This document shows, piece after piece, positions 26,325-35,814 of a stretch of 64,000 bases of DNA. How positions within the stretch are numbered: the stretch's first letter is position 1; each line of letters begins with the position of its first letter. The notes under the pieces are model-generated. The model was given only the letters and a program-made list of their open reading frames with translations, did no database searches and was not told the origin of the DNA. The translations under genes were made by a program, and so were the position numbers. This DNA comes from Pelomonas parva (GTDB lineage Bacteria > Pseudomonadota > Gammaproteobacteria > Burkholderiales > Burkholderiaceae_C): the NCBI RefSeq assembly GCF_043555835.1, contig NZ_JBIGHV010000010.1, forward strand, positions 208,209-272,208, written 5' to 3'.

Positions 26325-27440
26325 ATGCATGCCGCCTACAAGCTTCACGAACGAAGAGACACCATCTTCGAGATCAGCGGTCAGAGGTTCGAACCGAGCA
26401 ATCCTGGCTTCGCGGAGGCCATTGCTCGAGCACATGCGGGGCGCCTACGTCCACGATGCCTTTGCCGGTCCGAAGGGGCCGAGATGTACGTGGCCAGACT
26501 GGCTCATGGCTACGTGGTCAAGCGGATGCCCGACACCGGCAATCGTCACGCCGCAGATTGCCCGTCGTTCGCACCGTCCGCAGAGCAGACAGGATTGGCG
26601 CCGCTGCTGGGCAGCGCAATCAGGGAGGATCCTGCTACCGGGATCACAACGCTCAGGTTGGACTTTCCGCTGTTCAGATCTAGGCAGACCGGTTACTCAA
26701 CGGTCGCCTCATCTTCTGCGCACGTCTACGGCGTTAGCGCCAGCGGCACCAAGCTGTCGATGGGTGGCCTGCTGCACTACCTTTGGGAGCACGCAGGCCT
26801 GACACGCTGGCACCCCGGCTTTGAAGGCAAGCGCACCTGGGCCATCATCCGCAGGCATTTGCAACGCGCAGCAGACCACGTAATTGCCGGTGGCTGCTCG
26901 CTTGGGGCCAGGCTGTACGTACCAGAGCCGTTCTCCTTGGCGAATCAGGATGAGATCCGCGCCCGCCGGTGGGCGAATTGGTCAAGCGCAGCGGCCCAAG
27001 AAGGTAGGCACCAGCAGCTGTCGCTTCTCATCGCCGAAGTGAAAGAGGTGCTGCCCGCTCGGCATGGCCACAAAGCTGTGGTCAAGCACGTGCCGGATGT
27101 GGCGTTCACCCTCGACGAGCCGATTTGCAAGGCGATCGGGCAGCGGTTCAGCCGGGAACTGGGCATGTGGACCTCAGGGCCCGATATCCGGATGTTGATG
27201 CTTGCAACCTTCGAACTGAGGCCGGCGGGCGTACCGGCCATCTGCGGCATCCACCTGATGCCGGTAACCAGGCAGTGGCTCCCGGTAGACACCATGAACG
27301 AACAGCAGCTCGTCGAACAACTGGTCCGTGATGGTCGTTCATTCAAGAAGCTTCTTCGCTACGACCTTCGATGCGGTGAAGGACAACCCAGCGTCGCCTT
27401 GCTAGATCGGGGCGAGCCCGCGAAATTGCTCATCGCGTGA
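26325..27440 (+). CDS. DUF1173 family protein
   Basis: 371 aa. The protein has the DUF1173 layout: an N-terminal Cys/His block that may bind metal (RPRCLCRSEGAEMYVARL, NRHAADCPSF), a central segment (MGGLLHYLWEHAGLTRWHPGF) and a mixed alpha/beta C-terminal half (VKHVPDVAFTLDEPI, RMLMLATFELRPAGVPAICG). DUF1173 proteins are common on plasmids and ICEs, often near conjugation genes. Their biochemistry is not known. It is the last gene of the conjugation operon, and the following 490 bp hold no gene. Confidence 0.8.
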   Translation: MHAAYKLHERRDTIFEISGQRFEPSNPGFAEAIARAHAGRLRPRCLCRSEGAEMYVARLAHGYVVKRMPDTGNRHAADCPSFAPSAEQTGLAPLLGSAIREDPATGITTLRLDFPLFRSRQTGYSTVASSSAHVYGVSASGTKLSMGGLLHYLWEHAGLTRWHPGFEGKRTWAIIRRHLQRAADHVIAGGCSLGARLYVPEPFSLANQDEIRARRWANWSSAAAQEGRHQQLSLLIAEVKEVLPARHGHKAVVKHVPDVAFTLDEPICKAIGQRFSRELGMWTSGPDIRMLMLATFELRPAGVPAICGIHLMPVTRQWLPVDTMNEQQLVEQLVRDGRSFKKLLRYDLRCGEGQPSVALLDRGEPAKLLIA

Positions 27441-27934
27441 TCACAAGGACGACCCCCAGCGGGCTGACGCTGCGGTCGCGAGGGGTGGTTCTGCGGCGGT
27501 TTCCTTAATCCGCAGCAGGATGCCGGATTCACGGCCCAGTGAATGAAGCCGTCATCTGGCTCACCTGACGACGCGGCAGCAGCTACGACCGCTGTCGAGG
27601 GCGAAACTGCCATCCAAGTGGGAGGGCCGCCTATCACCCCGGTTGAACCCGGATGAATTTCTGCTGCCCGAGCGGTCGAACGGGTGCTCCCGACCTGAAG
27701 CGAAAATTAGCACAGCTTGAGCAAGCCTCCGGAAAGTGGCCGCTCAACGTTTGACTTTATCGGCAGTCACAATGGGCGAAGCCCCGCTTTCGCGTCTCCC
27801 TACGATGAAAGGGCTAGGCGCATCGTCGTCCTCACGAGACAGGTACTCAGGTACTTCTTGTGCCAACGCCTTCCACTTCAAATCCAACTTCTGAGCCGCC
27901 CTTCCGGGGGGCCGCACTTTCGGGGATGTGAGGA
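27441..27934. other. gene-free junction between the conjugation operon and the cargo
   Basis: About 490 bp. It contains a small inverted repeat, ATTCAC and GTGAAT around 6 nt (27527-27544), and a short, lower-GC piece (27695-27770) unlike the surroundings. No convincing coding frame. It may be an insertion scar. Confidence 0.45.
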
Positions 27935-29416
27935 ATGAACATGATGTCCAGGCTGGTCTGCGCCAGCATGTGTTTGTTTGCCGGCGCTGCCTTGGCCGCC
28001 AGCAATGCGGCGAACACCGCAACATGGAAGCACATCTTCAACGGCAAGGATCTCAGCGGCTGGTCGGCGCACTACGCATTCCCAGTCAGCGCCGATGCGC
28101 CGGCCGCGTCCAGCATCTTCGAAGTGAAGAATGGCGAGATCCACGCGTATCCGACGCACGTGGCGGGCACGCCTCAGCCGTTCGCGTACATCGTCACCGA
28201 CGCTGACTTCAAGGATTACGTGATAAGCCTCGAATACAAATGGGGCGAGAAGAAGTTTCCGCCGCGGCTTCACGAAGTGCGCGACGCGGGCCTGCTGTAT
28301 CACGTGGTTCGCATGCGGCCGTCAGATTGGCCGGCGAGTGCCGAAGCCCAAATCCAGGAAGGCGACACCGGAGATGCGTGGGCGATATCGACGCGAGCCT
28401 CGAGCTTCGTCGATCCGAAGACCGGCCGTTATGCTCCGCCCGAAAACGGCGGTGTCCCCATCACGGGCGGCAAGAACGAGGGCTTTCACCGTACGCGCCA
28501 CGGGCGTGCCAACGAGCGTCCGGGCTGGAACACGCTCGAAGTCATCGTGCGCGGTGATCGCGCCACACACGTCGTCAACGGCATCGTGAACATGCGCGTC
28601 AGCGAACTCAAGTCCTGGGATGCCGGCACGAACAGCTGGGTCAAACTCGACCATGGCAAGATCGTGCTTCAAGCGGAAGGCGCCGAGGTTTTCTATCGCA
28701 ACATCAAGGTTCGGGCGCTCACGGAGACCGACGACATGCCGCCTGCACCTGAACTCAGCGAGGTATGGTTCCCCGTTCCACCCAAGGTGACGCCGGGCGC
28801 GGCGCCAGGTGCCGCGCCGTCGGACGCCATCGTGCTGTTCGACGGCAAGAGCCTCGACGCATGGAAAAGCGCGAACACCGGAGCAACCGCGGGTTGGAAA
28901 ATTGACAACGGCGAATTGGTGGTCGGCCCGGGCACCGGCGACATCCAGACCAAACAATCCTTTGGTGACGTTCAACTGCACCTGGAGTGGCGCGCGCCCA
29001 AACTTCCCGCCGACAAAGTGAATCAGGATCGCGGCAACAGCGGCGTTTTCCTGCAGGATGCCTACGAGGTTCAGATTCTCGACAACTTCGAGAACCCGAC
29101 CTACGTGAACGGCATGGTGGGGTCGATCTACAAGCAGTTCCCTCCGCTCGTCAATGCCACTTGGCCAGCCGAGACCTGGAACACCTACGACATCATCTAC
29201 GCCGCGCCGCGCTTCGCGGGTGACGGTTCGCTCATTTCACCGGCCCGACTCACGGTGTTGTTGAATGGCGTGCTGGTGCAGAACAACTCCGCGCTCAAGG
29301 GCAGCACCACCTACATCGGCACGCCCAGCTATCGAGCCCACGCGGAAATGCCGCTGCGCCTGCAGGATCATGGGCATCTGGTCCGGTACCGCAACATCTG
29401 GGTGCGCAAGCTTTGA
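27935..29416 (+). CDS. secreted protein with two DUF1080 (3-keto-disaccharide hydrolase-like) domains
   Basis: 493 aa with a signal peptide (LVCASMCLFAGAALAAS). Two jelly-roll repeats of the DUF1080 type follow: the first from about 30 (WKHIFNGKDLSGWSAH) to 265, the second from about 300 (IVLFDGKSLDAWKSA) to 493 with GNSGVFLQDAYEVQILDNFE. DUF1080 domains are concanavalin-like folds that act on carbohydrates in the periplasm. Some hydrolyse 3-keto-glycosides. The gene stands alone and no sugar oxidase is nearby, so the substrate is unknown. Confidence 0.85.
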   Translation: MNMMSRLVCASMCLFAGAALAASNAANTATWKHIFNGKDLSGWSAHYAFPVSADAPAASSIFEVKNGEIHAYPTHVAGTPQPFAYIVTDADFKDYVISLEYKWGEKKFPPRLHEVRDAGLLYHVVRMRPSDWPASAEAQIQEGDTGDAWAISTRASSFVDPKTGRYAPPENGGVPITGGKNEGFHRTRHGRANERPGWNTLEVIVRGDRATHVVNGIVNMRVSELKSWDAGTNSWVKLDHGKIVLQAEGAEVFYRNIKVRALTETDDMPPAPELSEVWFPVPPKVTPGAAPGAAPSDAIVLFDGKSLDAWKSANTGATAGWKIDNGELVVGPGTGDIQTKQSFGDVQLHLEWRAPKLPADKVNQDRGNSGVFLQDAYEVQILDNFENPTYVNGMVGSIYKQFPPLVNATWPAETWNTYDIIYAAPRFAGDGSLISPARLTVLLNGVLVQNNSALKGSTTYIGTPSYRAHAEMPLRLQDHGHLVRYRNIWVRKL

Positions 29417-29732
29417 TGGCGACATTGCTGGTTTCCTGACAAGAGGGGGACCGGTTCGAAGTGGCCTGTTCTGCCCCGGTGCTGCCGCCCCCGGGGTCAG
29501 TGTGTTACTTCGACTGCAACCGTACGCCGTCGATGCGCCCTTCGTCGCATTGACAAGGATCCAACCGGGCACTTCGCGGCGGCGAATACAGGGCCACGGA
29601 TGTCGGTTCAGGGTCGCTATGAAAAGCTTTGCATAGCGACCCATCACTGCCATTCACCACCTTGAAAAGCCGTCGAATCAAGTTGCCCGTGGTCGCTTTC
29701 TCAACGGTGCTCACCGCAGAGGATCTAGCGAA
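29417..29732. other. convergent intergenic region
   Basis: 316 bp between two converging genes. It holds the long palindrome at 29611-29642 and no coding frame of note. Confidence 0.5.
29611..29642. terminator. 32-bp near-perfect palindrome
   Basis: Arms GGGTCGCTATG (29611-29621) and CATAGCGACCC (29632-29642) enclose a mostly self-complementary centre (AAAGCTTT). It lacks a T-run. Its place between convergent genes fits a two-way terminator, but a protein-binding site is possible. Confidence 0.45.
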
Positions 29733-31202
29733 TCACACCTGTCCTTGGCACAAGTACTTCAAGTGCACGTACTCATCCAGGCCGTGCACGGATCCTTCGC
29801 GACCGTAGCCCGACTCCTTGACGCCCCCGAACGGCGCCGCCTCGGCGGCGAGGGCGCCCTCGTTGATGCCGACCAGGCCGCACTCGAGCGCGTCCGCCAG
29901 TCGCCAGACGCGGCGCACGTCGCGCGTATAGAAGTAGGCGGCAAGGCCGAAGGGCGTGCCGTTGGCGGCGCGGATGACGTCGGCCGCGTCGTCGAAGCGC
30001 GTCACCGGCGCGACCGGACCGAAGGTCTCTTCCATGCTGCACGCCATCGAGCTATCGACGCCCACCAGCAGCGTCGGCGCGAAGTAGTTGGACCCCATCG
30101 ACGCCAGGCGCTGGCCGCCGACGACGACTTGCGCGCCGCGCTCGACCGCGTCGTTCACGTGACGTTCGATCTTCTCGACGGCACGCGCGTTGATCATCGG
30201 CCCGACCTGCGACGCCTCATCACTGGCCGGGCCGACCTTCAGTGCCGAGACTCGCGCCGCCAACTTGTCGACAAAGGTGTCATGCACCGCCGAGTGCACG
30301 AAGACCCGGTTCGGACACACACAGGTCTGGCCGCCGTTGCGGAACTTGGCCACCATCAAGCCATCGACTGCCGCATCGAGGTCGGCATCGTCGAACACGA
30401 TGAAGGGCGCATTGCCGCCGAGCTCAAGCGACAACTTCTTCAAGGTGTCGGCACTGCGGCGCGCCAGGTGCTTGCCCACCGGCGTCGAACCGGTGAAGCT
30501 GATCTTGCGCACGCGCGGGTCGTCGAGCCAGACATCCACCACCTCCGCCGCGCGCTGCCGCGACGCGGTGACGATGTTCAGCACGCCGCTGGGCACACCG
30601 GCCATCTCGGCCAGCCGCACCAGCGCCAGCGAGGTCAGCGGCGTGTCCTCCGCCGGCTTGCAGACCACCGTGCAGCCAGCAGCCAGCGCGGGTGCGATCT
30701 TGCGGGCGATCATGGCCGCAGGGAAGTTCCACGGCGTGATCGCCGCGACGACACCGACCGGCTCCTTCAGCGCGAACATGCGCCGCCCCGGCACCGGCGC
30801 GGGGATCACGTCGCCGTTGGCGCGCGTGGCCTCGCCAGCGAACCAGTCCACATAGCTCGACGCATAGGCCACCTCGCCGCGCCCTTCGGCCAGCGGCTTG
30901 CCCTGCTCGCGCGAAATCAGGCGGCCGAGGTCGTCCTGGTGCGCCAGGACGAGGTCGTTCCAGCGCCGCAGGATCTGCGCGCGCTGCTTGGCCGGCACCG
31001 CCCGCCAGCTCGCGAACGCCGCGTGCGCGGCCTCCAGCGCTGCGGCGGCGTCCAGCGCGCCGCTGTCGGGCACGGTGGCGAAGACGGCGTCGGTCGCCGG
31101 GTCGGTCACGTCGAAGCGGCGGCCTTCCTGCGCCTCGCGCCATTGCCCCCCGATGAAGTTGCGGCCGGGCAGCAGGTCGTCATGTTGAATCGTCAATGGC
31201 AT
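29733..31202 (-). CDS. gabD: NAD(P)-dependent succinate-semialdehyde dehydrogenase-like aldehyde dehydrogenase
   Basis: 489 aa cytosolic aldehyde dehydrogenase. Motifs: TPWNFPAAMIARKIAPALAA, the glycine box FTGSTPVGKHL, the catalytic Glu in LELGGNAPFIVFDDADLD and the catalytic Cys in FRNGGQTCVCPNRV. The VCPNR region and length match the GabD group, which oxidises succinate semialdehyde to succinate. It is the last gene of an eight-gene operon, starting 1 bp after the upstream dehydrogenase gene. Glutarate semialdehyde or a related short acid aldehyde is also possible. Confidence 0.88.
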   Translation of the reverse strand: MPLTIQHDDLLPGRNFIGGQWREAQEGRRFDVTDPATDAVFATVPDSGALDAAAALEAAHAAFASWRAVPAKQRAQILRRWNDLVLAHQDDLGRLISREQGKPLAEGRGEVAYASSYVDWFAGEATRANGDVIPAPVPGRRMFALKEPVGVVAAITPWNFPAAMIARKIAPALAAGCTVVCKPAEDTPLTSLALVRLAEMAGVPSGVLNIVTASRQRAAEVVDVWLDDPRVRKISFTGSTPVGKHLARRSADTLKKLSLELGGNAPFIVFDDADLDAAVDGLMVAKFRNGGQTCVCPNRVFVHSAVHDTFVDKLAARVSALKVGPASDEASQVGPMINARAVEKIERHVNDAVERGAQVVVGGQRLASMGSNYFAPTLLVGVDSSMACSMEETFGPVAPVTRFDDAADVIRAANGTPFGLAAYFYTRDVRRVWRLADALECGLVGINEGALAAEAAPFGGVKESGYGREGSVHGLDEYVHLKYLCQGQV

Positions 31203-31203
31203 T

Positions 31204-32292
31204 TCAAAATTCCTTCACTTGATTGGCAATGGCCTGGCCGACGTCTTCGGTATGGGCGTCGCCGCCAAGGTCGGGCGTGCGTGGTCCACTTCGGATCACG
31301 TCCTCGATGGCGCGCACGATGGCGTCGTGCGCCGCGCGCCCGCTGCCCTGCCCTTGCGTCAGGAAATCGAGCATCAGCGCGCCCGACCAGATCATGGCGA
31401 TGGGATTGGCGATGCGGCGGCCGTAGATGTCGGGCGCCGAGCCGTGCACCGGCTCGAACAGCGATGGGAACTGGCGTTCCGGGTTGAGGTTGGCGCTGGG
31501 CGCCAGGCCGATGGTGCCGGTGGTCGCGGGGCCGAGGTCGCTGAGGATGTCGCCGAACAGGTTGGTCGCAACGACGACATCGAAGCGCTGCGGTTGCAGC
31601 ACGAAGCGGGCGCACAGGATGTCGATGTGCTGCTTGTCGACCCGAACGTCCGGGTACTGCCGCGCCATCTCGTCGGTGCGCGCGTCCCACCAGGGCATGC
31701 TGATGGCGATGCCGTTACTCTTGGTGGCCACGGTCAGCGCCTTGCGCTGGCGTGAGTTGGCCAGCTCGAAGGCGTAGCGCAGCACGCGATCGGCGCCGTG
31801 GCGCGAGAACACGGACTCCTGGATGACGATCTCGCGCTCGGTGCCGGCGAACATCACGCCGCCGAGGTTGGTGTACTCGCCCTCGGTGTTCTCGCGCACG
31901 ACGACGTAATCGATGTCACCGACCTTGCGCCCCGCCAGCGGGCACGGCGCGCCTTCGAACAGCCGCACCGGCCGCAGGTTGATGTACTGGTCGAACTCGC
32001 GCCGGAACTTCAGCAGCGAGCCCCACAGCGAGACGTTGTCGGGCACCGTCGCCGGCCAGCCGACGGCGCCGAAATAGACGGCGTCGACGCCAGCCAGCTG
32101 TTCCTTCCAGTCGTCCGGCATCATCTGGCCGTGCTGCGCATACCAGTCGCAGCTGGCCCAGTCGAACTCGCGCAGTTCGAGGGCGAAGCCGAAGCGGCTG
32201 GCGGCTGCCCTCAGCACCCGCAGCCCCTCGGGCATCACTTCCTTGCCAATGCCATCGCCTGCGATGGCGGCAATACGGAACGTGTTGATCAT
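31204..32292 (-). CDS. tartrate dehydrogenase/D-malate dehydrogenase-type decarboxylating enzyme
   Basis: 362 aa from ATG 32292. It belongs to the isocitrate/isopropylmalate dehydrogenase fold: FRIAAIAGDGIGKEVMPEGL at the start, the substrate Tyr region VVVRENTEGEYTNLGG, the Lys in ATKSNGIAISMPWWD, and the metal-binding Asp pair in DILCARFVLQP and NLFGDILSDLGPATTG. The NTEGEYTNLGG loop fits the tartrate/D-malate group (TtuC/DmlA-like) better than LeuB. It would oxidise and decarboxylate a 2-hydroxy diacid with NAD. It sits between the ABC transporter and gabD. Confidence 0.85.
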   Translation of the reverse strand: MINTFRIAAIAGDGIGKEVMPEGLRVLRAAASRFGFALELREFDWASCDWYAQHGQMMPDDWKEQLAGVDAVYFGAVGWPATVPDNVSLWGSLLKFRREFDQYINLRPVRLFEGAPCPLAGRKVGDIDYVVVRENTEGEYTNLGGVMFAGTEREIVIQESVFSRHGADRVLRYAFELANSRQRKALTVATKSNGIAISMPWWDARTDEMARQYPDVRVDKQHIDILCARFVLQPQRFDVVVATNLFGDILSDLGPATTGTIGLAPSANLNPERQFPSLFEPVHGSAPDIYGRRIANPIAMIWSGALMLDFLTQGQGSGRAAHDAIVRAIEDVIRSGPRTPDLGGDAHTEDVGQAIANQVKEF

Positions 32293-32314
32293 GGGTTTTC
32301 CTTCTTCGTCGTTG

Positions 32315-33943
32315 TCAGGCGACCAGCACGGGTCGCGGCAGGTCGAGTTCCTCGAGCCAGCCGCGCCGCAATTCAGGCACGGCGCGCGCGAGTTGCTCGT
32401 AATAGGGGTGGTGCGGCCCGCGGTCGTAGTCGGCGCGCGCAACTTGGGCCAGCTTGCAGCCATGCCGCATCACGACGATCTCGTCGCAGACCGCGCGCAC
32501 GGTGTGCAGGTCGTGGCTGATGAACAGGATCGACAAGCCCAGCTCGCGGCGCAGTTCAGCGATCAGATCTAGCACGGCCGCGCCGACAACCGTGTCCAGC
32601 GCCGACGTGACCTCGTCGCACAGCAGCAGCTCCGGCTCGGCGGCGAGCGCCCGCGCCAGGTTGACGCGCTGCTTCTGGCCGCCCGAGAGGCCCGCAGGCA
32701 GGCGGCCGGCAAGGTTAGCTGGCAGCTTCACCAGGTCCAGCAGCTCGGCGATGCGGCGCTGCAGGGCGGCGCCCTTCAGGCCACGGTAGAACTGGAGCGG
32801 TCGGGCCAGGATGCTCTCGATGGTCTGCGACGGATTGAGCGCCGTGTCGGCCGACTGGAAGACGATCTGGATGCGGCGCAGCTCGTCTTTGCTGCGCTGT
32901 GCGAGCGTGGGTGACAGCGCCTGGCCGTCGAAGCGGATGGTGCCGGCGCTGGGCGCCAGCAGGCCGGCGACGGCGCGGGCCAGCGTCGTCTTGCCCGAGC
33001 CCGATTCGCCGATGACGCCCACCGCCTGGCCGCGCTCTAGGCGCAGGCCGATGTCCTGCAGGATGCACACCTGCGGCCGGCCCTGCGCGTCGCGCGCGCC
33101 GTAGCCGGCCGAGACGCCGCTGATTTCGAGCAGGGCCTGCGTGCTGCCTGAGACGTGGCCGGAATCGCGCGCCGCCGGCCGCGCAGCGGCCAGCAGTTCG
33201 CGGGTGTACTCATGCGCCGGCTGGGCGAGCACGCGGTCGGTGCTGGCCAGCTCCTGCATGCAACCGCCCCGCAGCACGAGGATGTGATCGGCCATCTGCG
33301 CCACAACCGCCAGGTCATGGCTGACGTAGACGGCCGTCACCTGGCGCTCGCGCACCACGCGCTTGAAGGCGCGCAGCACCTCGATCTGCGTGGTCACGTC
33401 CAGCGCCGTCGTCGGCTCGTCGAGGATGACGACGTCGGGGTCGGTGATCAGCGCCATCGCCGCCATCAGCCGCTGCAGCTGGCCGCCCGAGACCTGGTGT
33501 GGGTAGCGCGCGCCGATGCCTTCCGGGTCGGGCAGCGCCAGCTCGCGGAACAGCGCGATGGCCTTGAGCTCGGCCGCCGGGCGCGACAGCGTGCCGTGCA
33601 TCGTCGCGGGCTCCACGACCTGGTCGAGGATGGTCCGCGACGGGTTGAACGACGCCGCCGCGCTCTGCGCGATGTAGGCCACCTTGCGCCCGCGCAGGCT
33701 GCGCAGCTGGCTTGCGCCGAGCTTGAGCACGTCGATGTCGTCGATGCGGACCTGTCCCGCCGCGATGCGGCAACCGTGTCGCGCATAGCCCATCAGCGCC
33801 AGCGCGGTGGTGGTCTTGCCCGAACCCGATTCGCCGATCAGCGCCAGCACCTCGCCGGGCCGAATGCTGAACGACAGCGCGTCCACCAGCGTGGCGTCTC
33901 CGGCCACGACCGTCAGGTTGCTCACCTCAACAAGGCTGCCCAT
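32315..33943 (-). CDS. fused double ATPase of a dipeptide/oligopeptide-type ABC importer
   Basis: 542 aa with two complete ABC units in one chain (like DppD and DppF fused). Unit 1: Walker A GESGSGKTT near 38, signature SGGQLQRL, Walker B VVILDEPTTALD. Unit 2: Walker A GESGSGKTTLARAV near 310, signature LSGGQKQRVNLARAL, Walker B LLLCDEVTSALD. It powers the permease pair encoded next. The start codon overlaps the stop of the upstream permease gene (TGATG). It acts on the cytoplasmic face of the membrane. Confidence 0.93.
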   Translation of the reverse strand: MGSLVEVSNLTVVAGDATLVDALSFSIRPGEVLALIGESGSGKTTTALALMGYARHGCRIAAGQVRIDDIDVLKLGASQLRSLRGRKVAYIAQSAAASFNPSRTILDQVVEPATMHGTLSRPAAELKAIALFRELALPDPEGIGARYPHQVSGGQLQRLMAAMALITDPDVVILDEPTTALDVTTQIEVLRAFKRVVRERQVTAVYVSHDLAVVAQMADHILVLRGGCMQELASTDRVLAQPAHEYTRELLAAARPAARDSGHVSGSTQALLEISGVSAGYGARDAQGRPQVCILQDIGLRLERGQAVGVIGESGSGKTTLARAVAGLLAPSAGTIRFDGQALSPTLAQRSKDELRRIQIVFQSADTALNPSQTIESILARPLQFYRGLKGAALQRRIAELLDLVKLPANLAGRLPAGLSGGQKQRVNLARALAAEPELLLCDEVTSALDTVVGAAVLDLIAELRRELGLSILFISHDLHTVRAVCDEIVVMRHGCKLAQVARADYDRGPHHPYYEQLARAVPELRRGWLEELDLPRPVLVA

Positions 33944-34812
33944 CAGCGCGCTCCTCTTTCGCGAGCCTTGCGGCCCGGCAGGTTGTCGATCAACAGGTTC
34001 ACGGCGATGGTCAGGCTGGCGATGGCTGCAGCCGGCGCAATCACCGAGGTGCCGCCGTCGGCCAGCGCGCCGATGTTCTCGCGCACCAGCGAACCCCAGT
34101 CCGCCATCGGCGGCTGCACGCCCAGGCCGAGGAAGCTCAAGGACGCCAGCAGCAGCACGACGTAGACGAAGCGCAGCCCGAGGTCGGCCAGCATGGGCCC
34201 AAGGATGTTGGGCAGGATCTCGCGCCGCATCACATACCAGGTGCCCTCGCCGCGCGTGCGGGCCACGGTGACGTAATCCATCGCATTGATATTCACGGCC
34301 AGCGAGCGGCCGATGCGGTAGGCGCCTGGAACATAAATGACGGCGGCCGTCACGATCAGCACCGGCACAGACGAACCGAAACCGGCCACGATCAGCAGCG
34401 CGAACATCTTGCTCGGGATGGCCGTCAGCGTGTCCAGCACGCGGCTCAGCGCGCCGTCGATCCAGCGGCCGCTGGCTGCAGCCAGCAGCGCCAGCAGCGT
34501 GCCCGCGCTACTGGCCAGTAGCGTGGCGGCCATGGCGACGCCGACGGTGTAGCGCGCGCCCTCAATGACGCGGGCAAGGATGTCGCGCCCGAGGTAGTCG
34601 GTGCCGAGCCAGTGCTGGGCGCTGATTGGCGCAAACACCGCGCCGCCGCCGTGGGCGCCGCTGCGGGCCAGCAGCGTGGGGCCGAACACGGCCGCCAGGA
34701 CCCAGAAGATCAGGACCGCCATGGCGCACAGCCCGGTGGGGCCGAACTTCGCGAGCCGATGGCGCCAGGGCGCTGGCCGCACGGCCGGCAGGGGAATGGA
34801 AACGACGCTCAT
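33943..34812 (-). CDS. ABC importer permease, DppC type
   Basis: 289 aa, six membrane segments. It has the OppC N-terminal region and the BPD permease loop (VARTRGEGTWYVMRREILPN) that contacts the ATPase. The motif GTDYLGRDILARVIEGAR is typical of DppC/OppC. It pairs with the DppB-type permease 13 bp upstream to form the membrane channel for the peptide-like substrate. Confidence 0.92.
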   Translation of the reverse strand: MSVVSIPLPAVRPAPWRHRLAKFGPTGLCAMAVLIFWVLAAVFGPTLLARSGAHGGGAVFAPISAQHWLGTDYLGRDILARVIEGARYTVGVAMAATLLASSAGTLLALLAAASGRWIDGALSRVLDTLTAIPSKMFALLIVAGFGSSVPVLIVTAAVIYVPGAYRIGRSLAVNINAMDYVTVARTRGEGTWYVMRREILPNILGPMLADLGLRFVYVVLLLASLSFLGLGVQPPMADWGSLVRENIGALADGGTSVIAPAAAIASLTIAVNLLIDNLPGRKARERGAR

Positions 34813-34825
34813 GCCAGTGCTCCGT

Positions 34826-35782
34826 TCAGCGGTGCCGCAGCCGCGGGTTGGCGACGATGCCGCAGATGTCTGCGGCGGTGACGAGGATCAGGTAGCCGCT
34901 GCAGAACAGCATGGCGCAGGCCTGCACCAGCGGCGTGTCGCGCTGCGCAACGCCGTCCACCATCAGCTTGGCGACACCGGGATAGTTGAAGATGGTCTCG
35001 ACGATGATCACGCCGCCCAGCAGGTAGGACAGGCTCAGCGCCACCGCGTTGGCAATCGGGCCAACCGCGTTCGGCAGCGCATGGCACATGACGATGCGCA
35101 GCGACGAGGCACCCTTCAGGCGAACCATCTCGACGTAGGGCGCCTCCAGCTGGTCGATGACCGCCGCACGCGTCATGCGCATCATCTGGGCGACGATCAC
35201 GCAGGTCAGCGTCAGCACCGGCATTGCGAAGGCCTTCAGCAACTGGCCCATCGATTCGATGTCGTTGACATAGGACAGCGCCGGCAGCCAGCGCAGCTGC
35301 ACCGCAAACACCAGCACCGCCAGCGTCGCGATCAGGAACTCCGGCACCGAGACGATGCCCACCGAGGCCGTGGACGCGGCGCGGTCGAACCACGAGCCCC
35401 GCCACACCGCCGAGGCGATGCCGGCCGCCAGCGCGATGGGCACCGAAAACAGCGCCGTGATGGCCGCCAACAGCAGCGAGTTGGGCAGCCGCGAGCCGAT
35501 CAGCTCGGCCACCGGCAGGTAGGCCGTGACGGACTTGCCGAAGTCGCCCTGCACCAGGCCGCCCAGCCAGCGCAGGTAGCGCTCGGGCGCCGACGCGTCG
35601 AGCCCCATCTGCGCCCGCAGCGCCGCCAACGCTTCGGGCGTGGCGTCCTGGCCGAGCTGCTCCTGGGCGGCGTCGCCGGGCAGCACGGCGGTCACGGCGA
35701 AGACGATCACCGACACCGCCAGCAGCGACAGCAGCGACAACCCGATGCGCTGCGCGAGCAGCTTGAGGATGATCCCGTTCAT
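34826..35782 (-). CDS. ABC importer permease, DppB type
   Basis: 318 aa, six membrane segments. The start (KLLAQRIGLSLLSLLAVSVI) and the coupling loop (EMVRLKGASSLRIVMCHALP) match DppB/OppB. The long periplasmic part after the first helix (about 30-95) is normal. It follows the binding protein gene by 32 bp and belongs to the same operon. Confidence 0.92.
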   Translation of the reverse strand: MNGIILKLLAQRIGLSLLSLLAVSVIVFAVTAVLPGDAAQEQLGQDATPEALAALRAQMGLDASAPERYLRWLGGLVQGDFGKSVTAYLPVAELIGSRLPNSLLLAAITALFSVPIALAAGIASAVWRGSWFDRAASTASVGIVSVPEFLIATLAVLVFAVQLRWLPALSYVNDIESMGQLLKAFAMPVLTLTCVIVAQMMRMTRAAVIDQLEAPYVEMVRLKGASSLRIVMCHALPNAVGPIANAVALSLSYLLGGVIIVETIFNYPGVAKLMVDGVAQRDTPLVQACAMLFCSGYLILVTAADICGIVANPRLRHR

Positions 35783-35814
35783 AGGATGCCTTGCCTGGTG
35801 TGGGGAGTTCGGCG

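Noticed and set aside
29745..31487. A 580-codon plus-strand frame
   Set aside because: It is antisense to the GabD-like gene, whose catalytic motifs are intact on the other strand.
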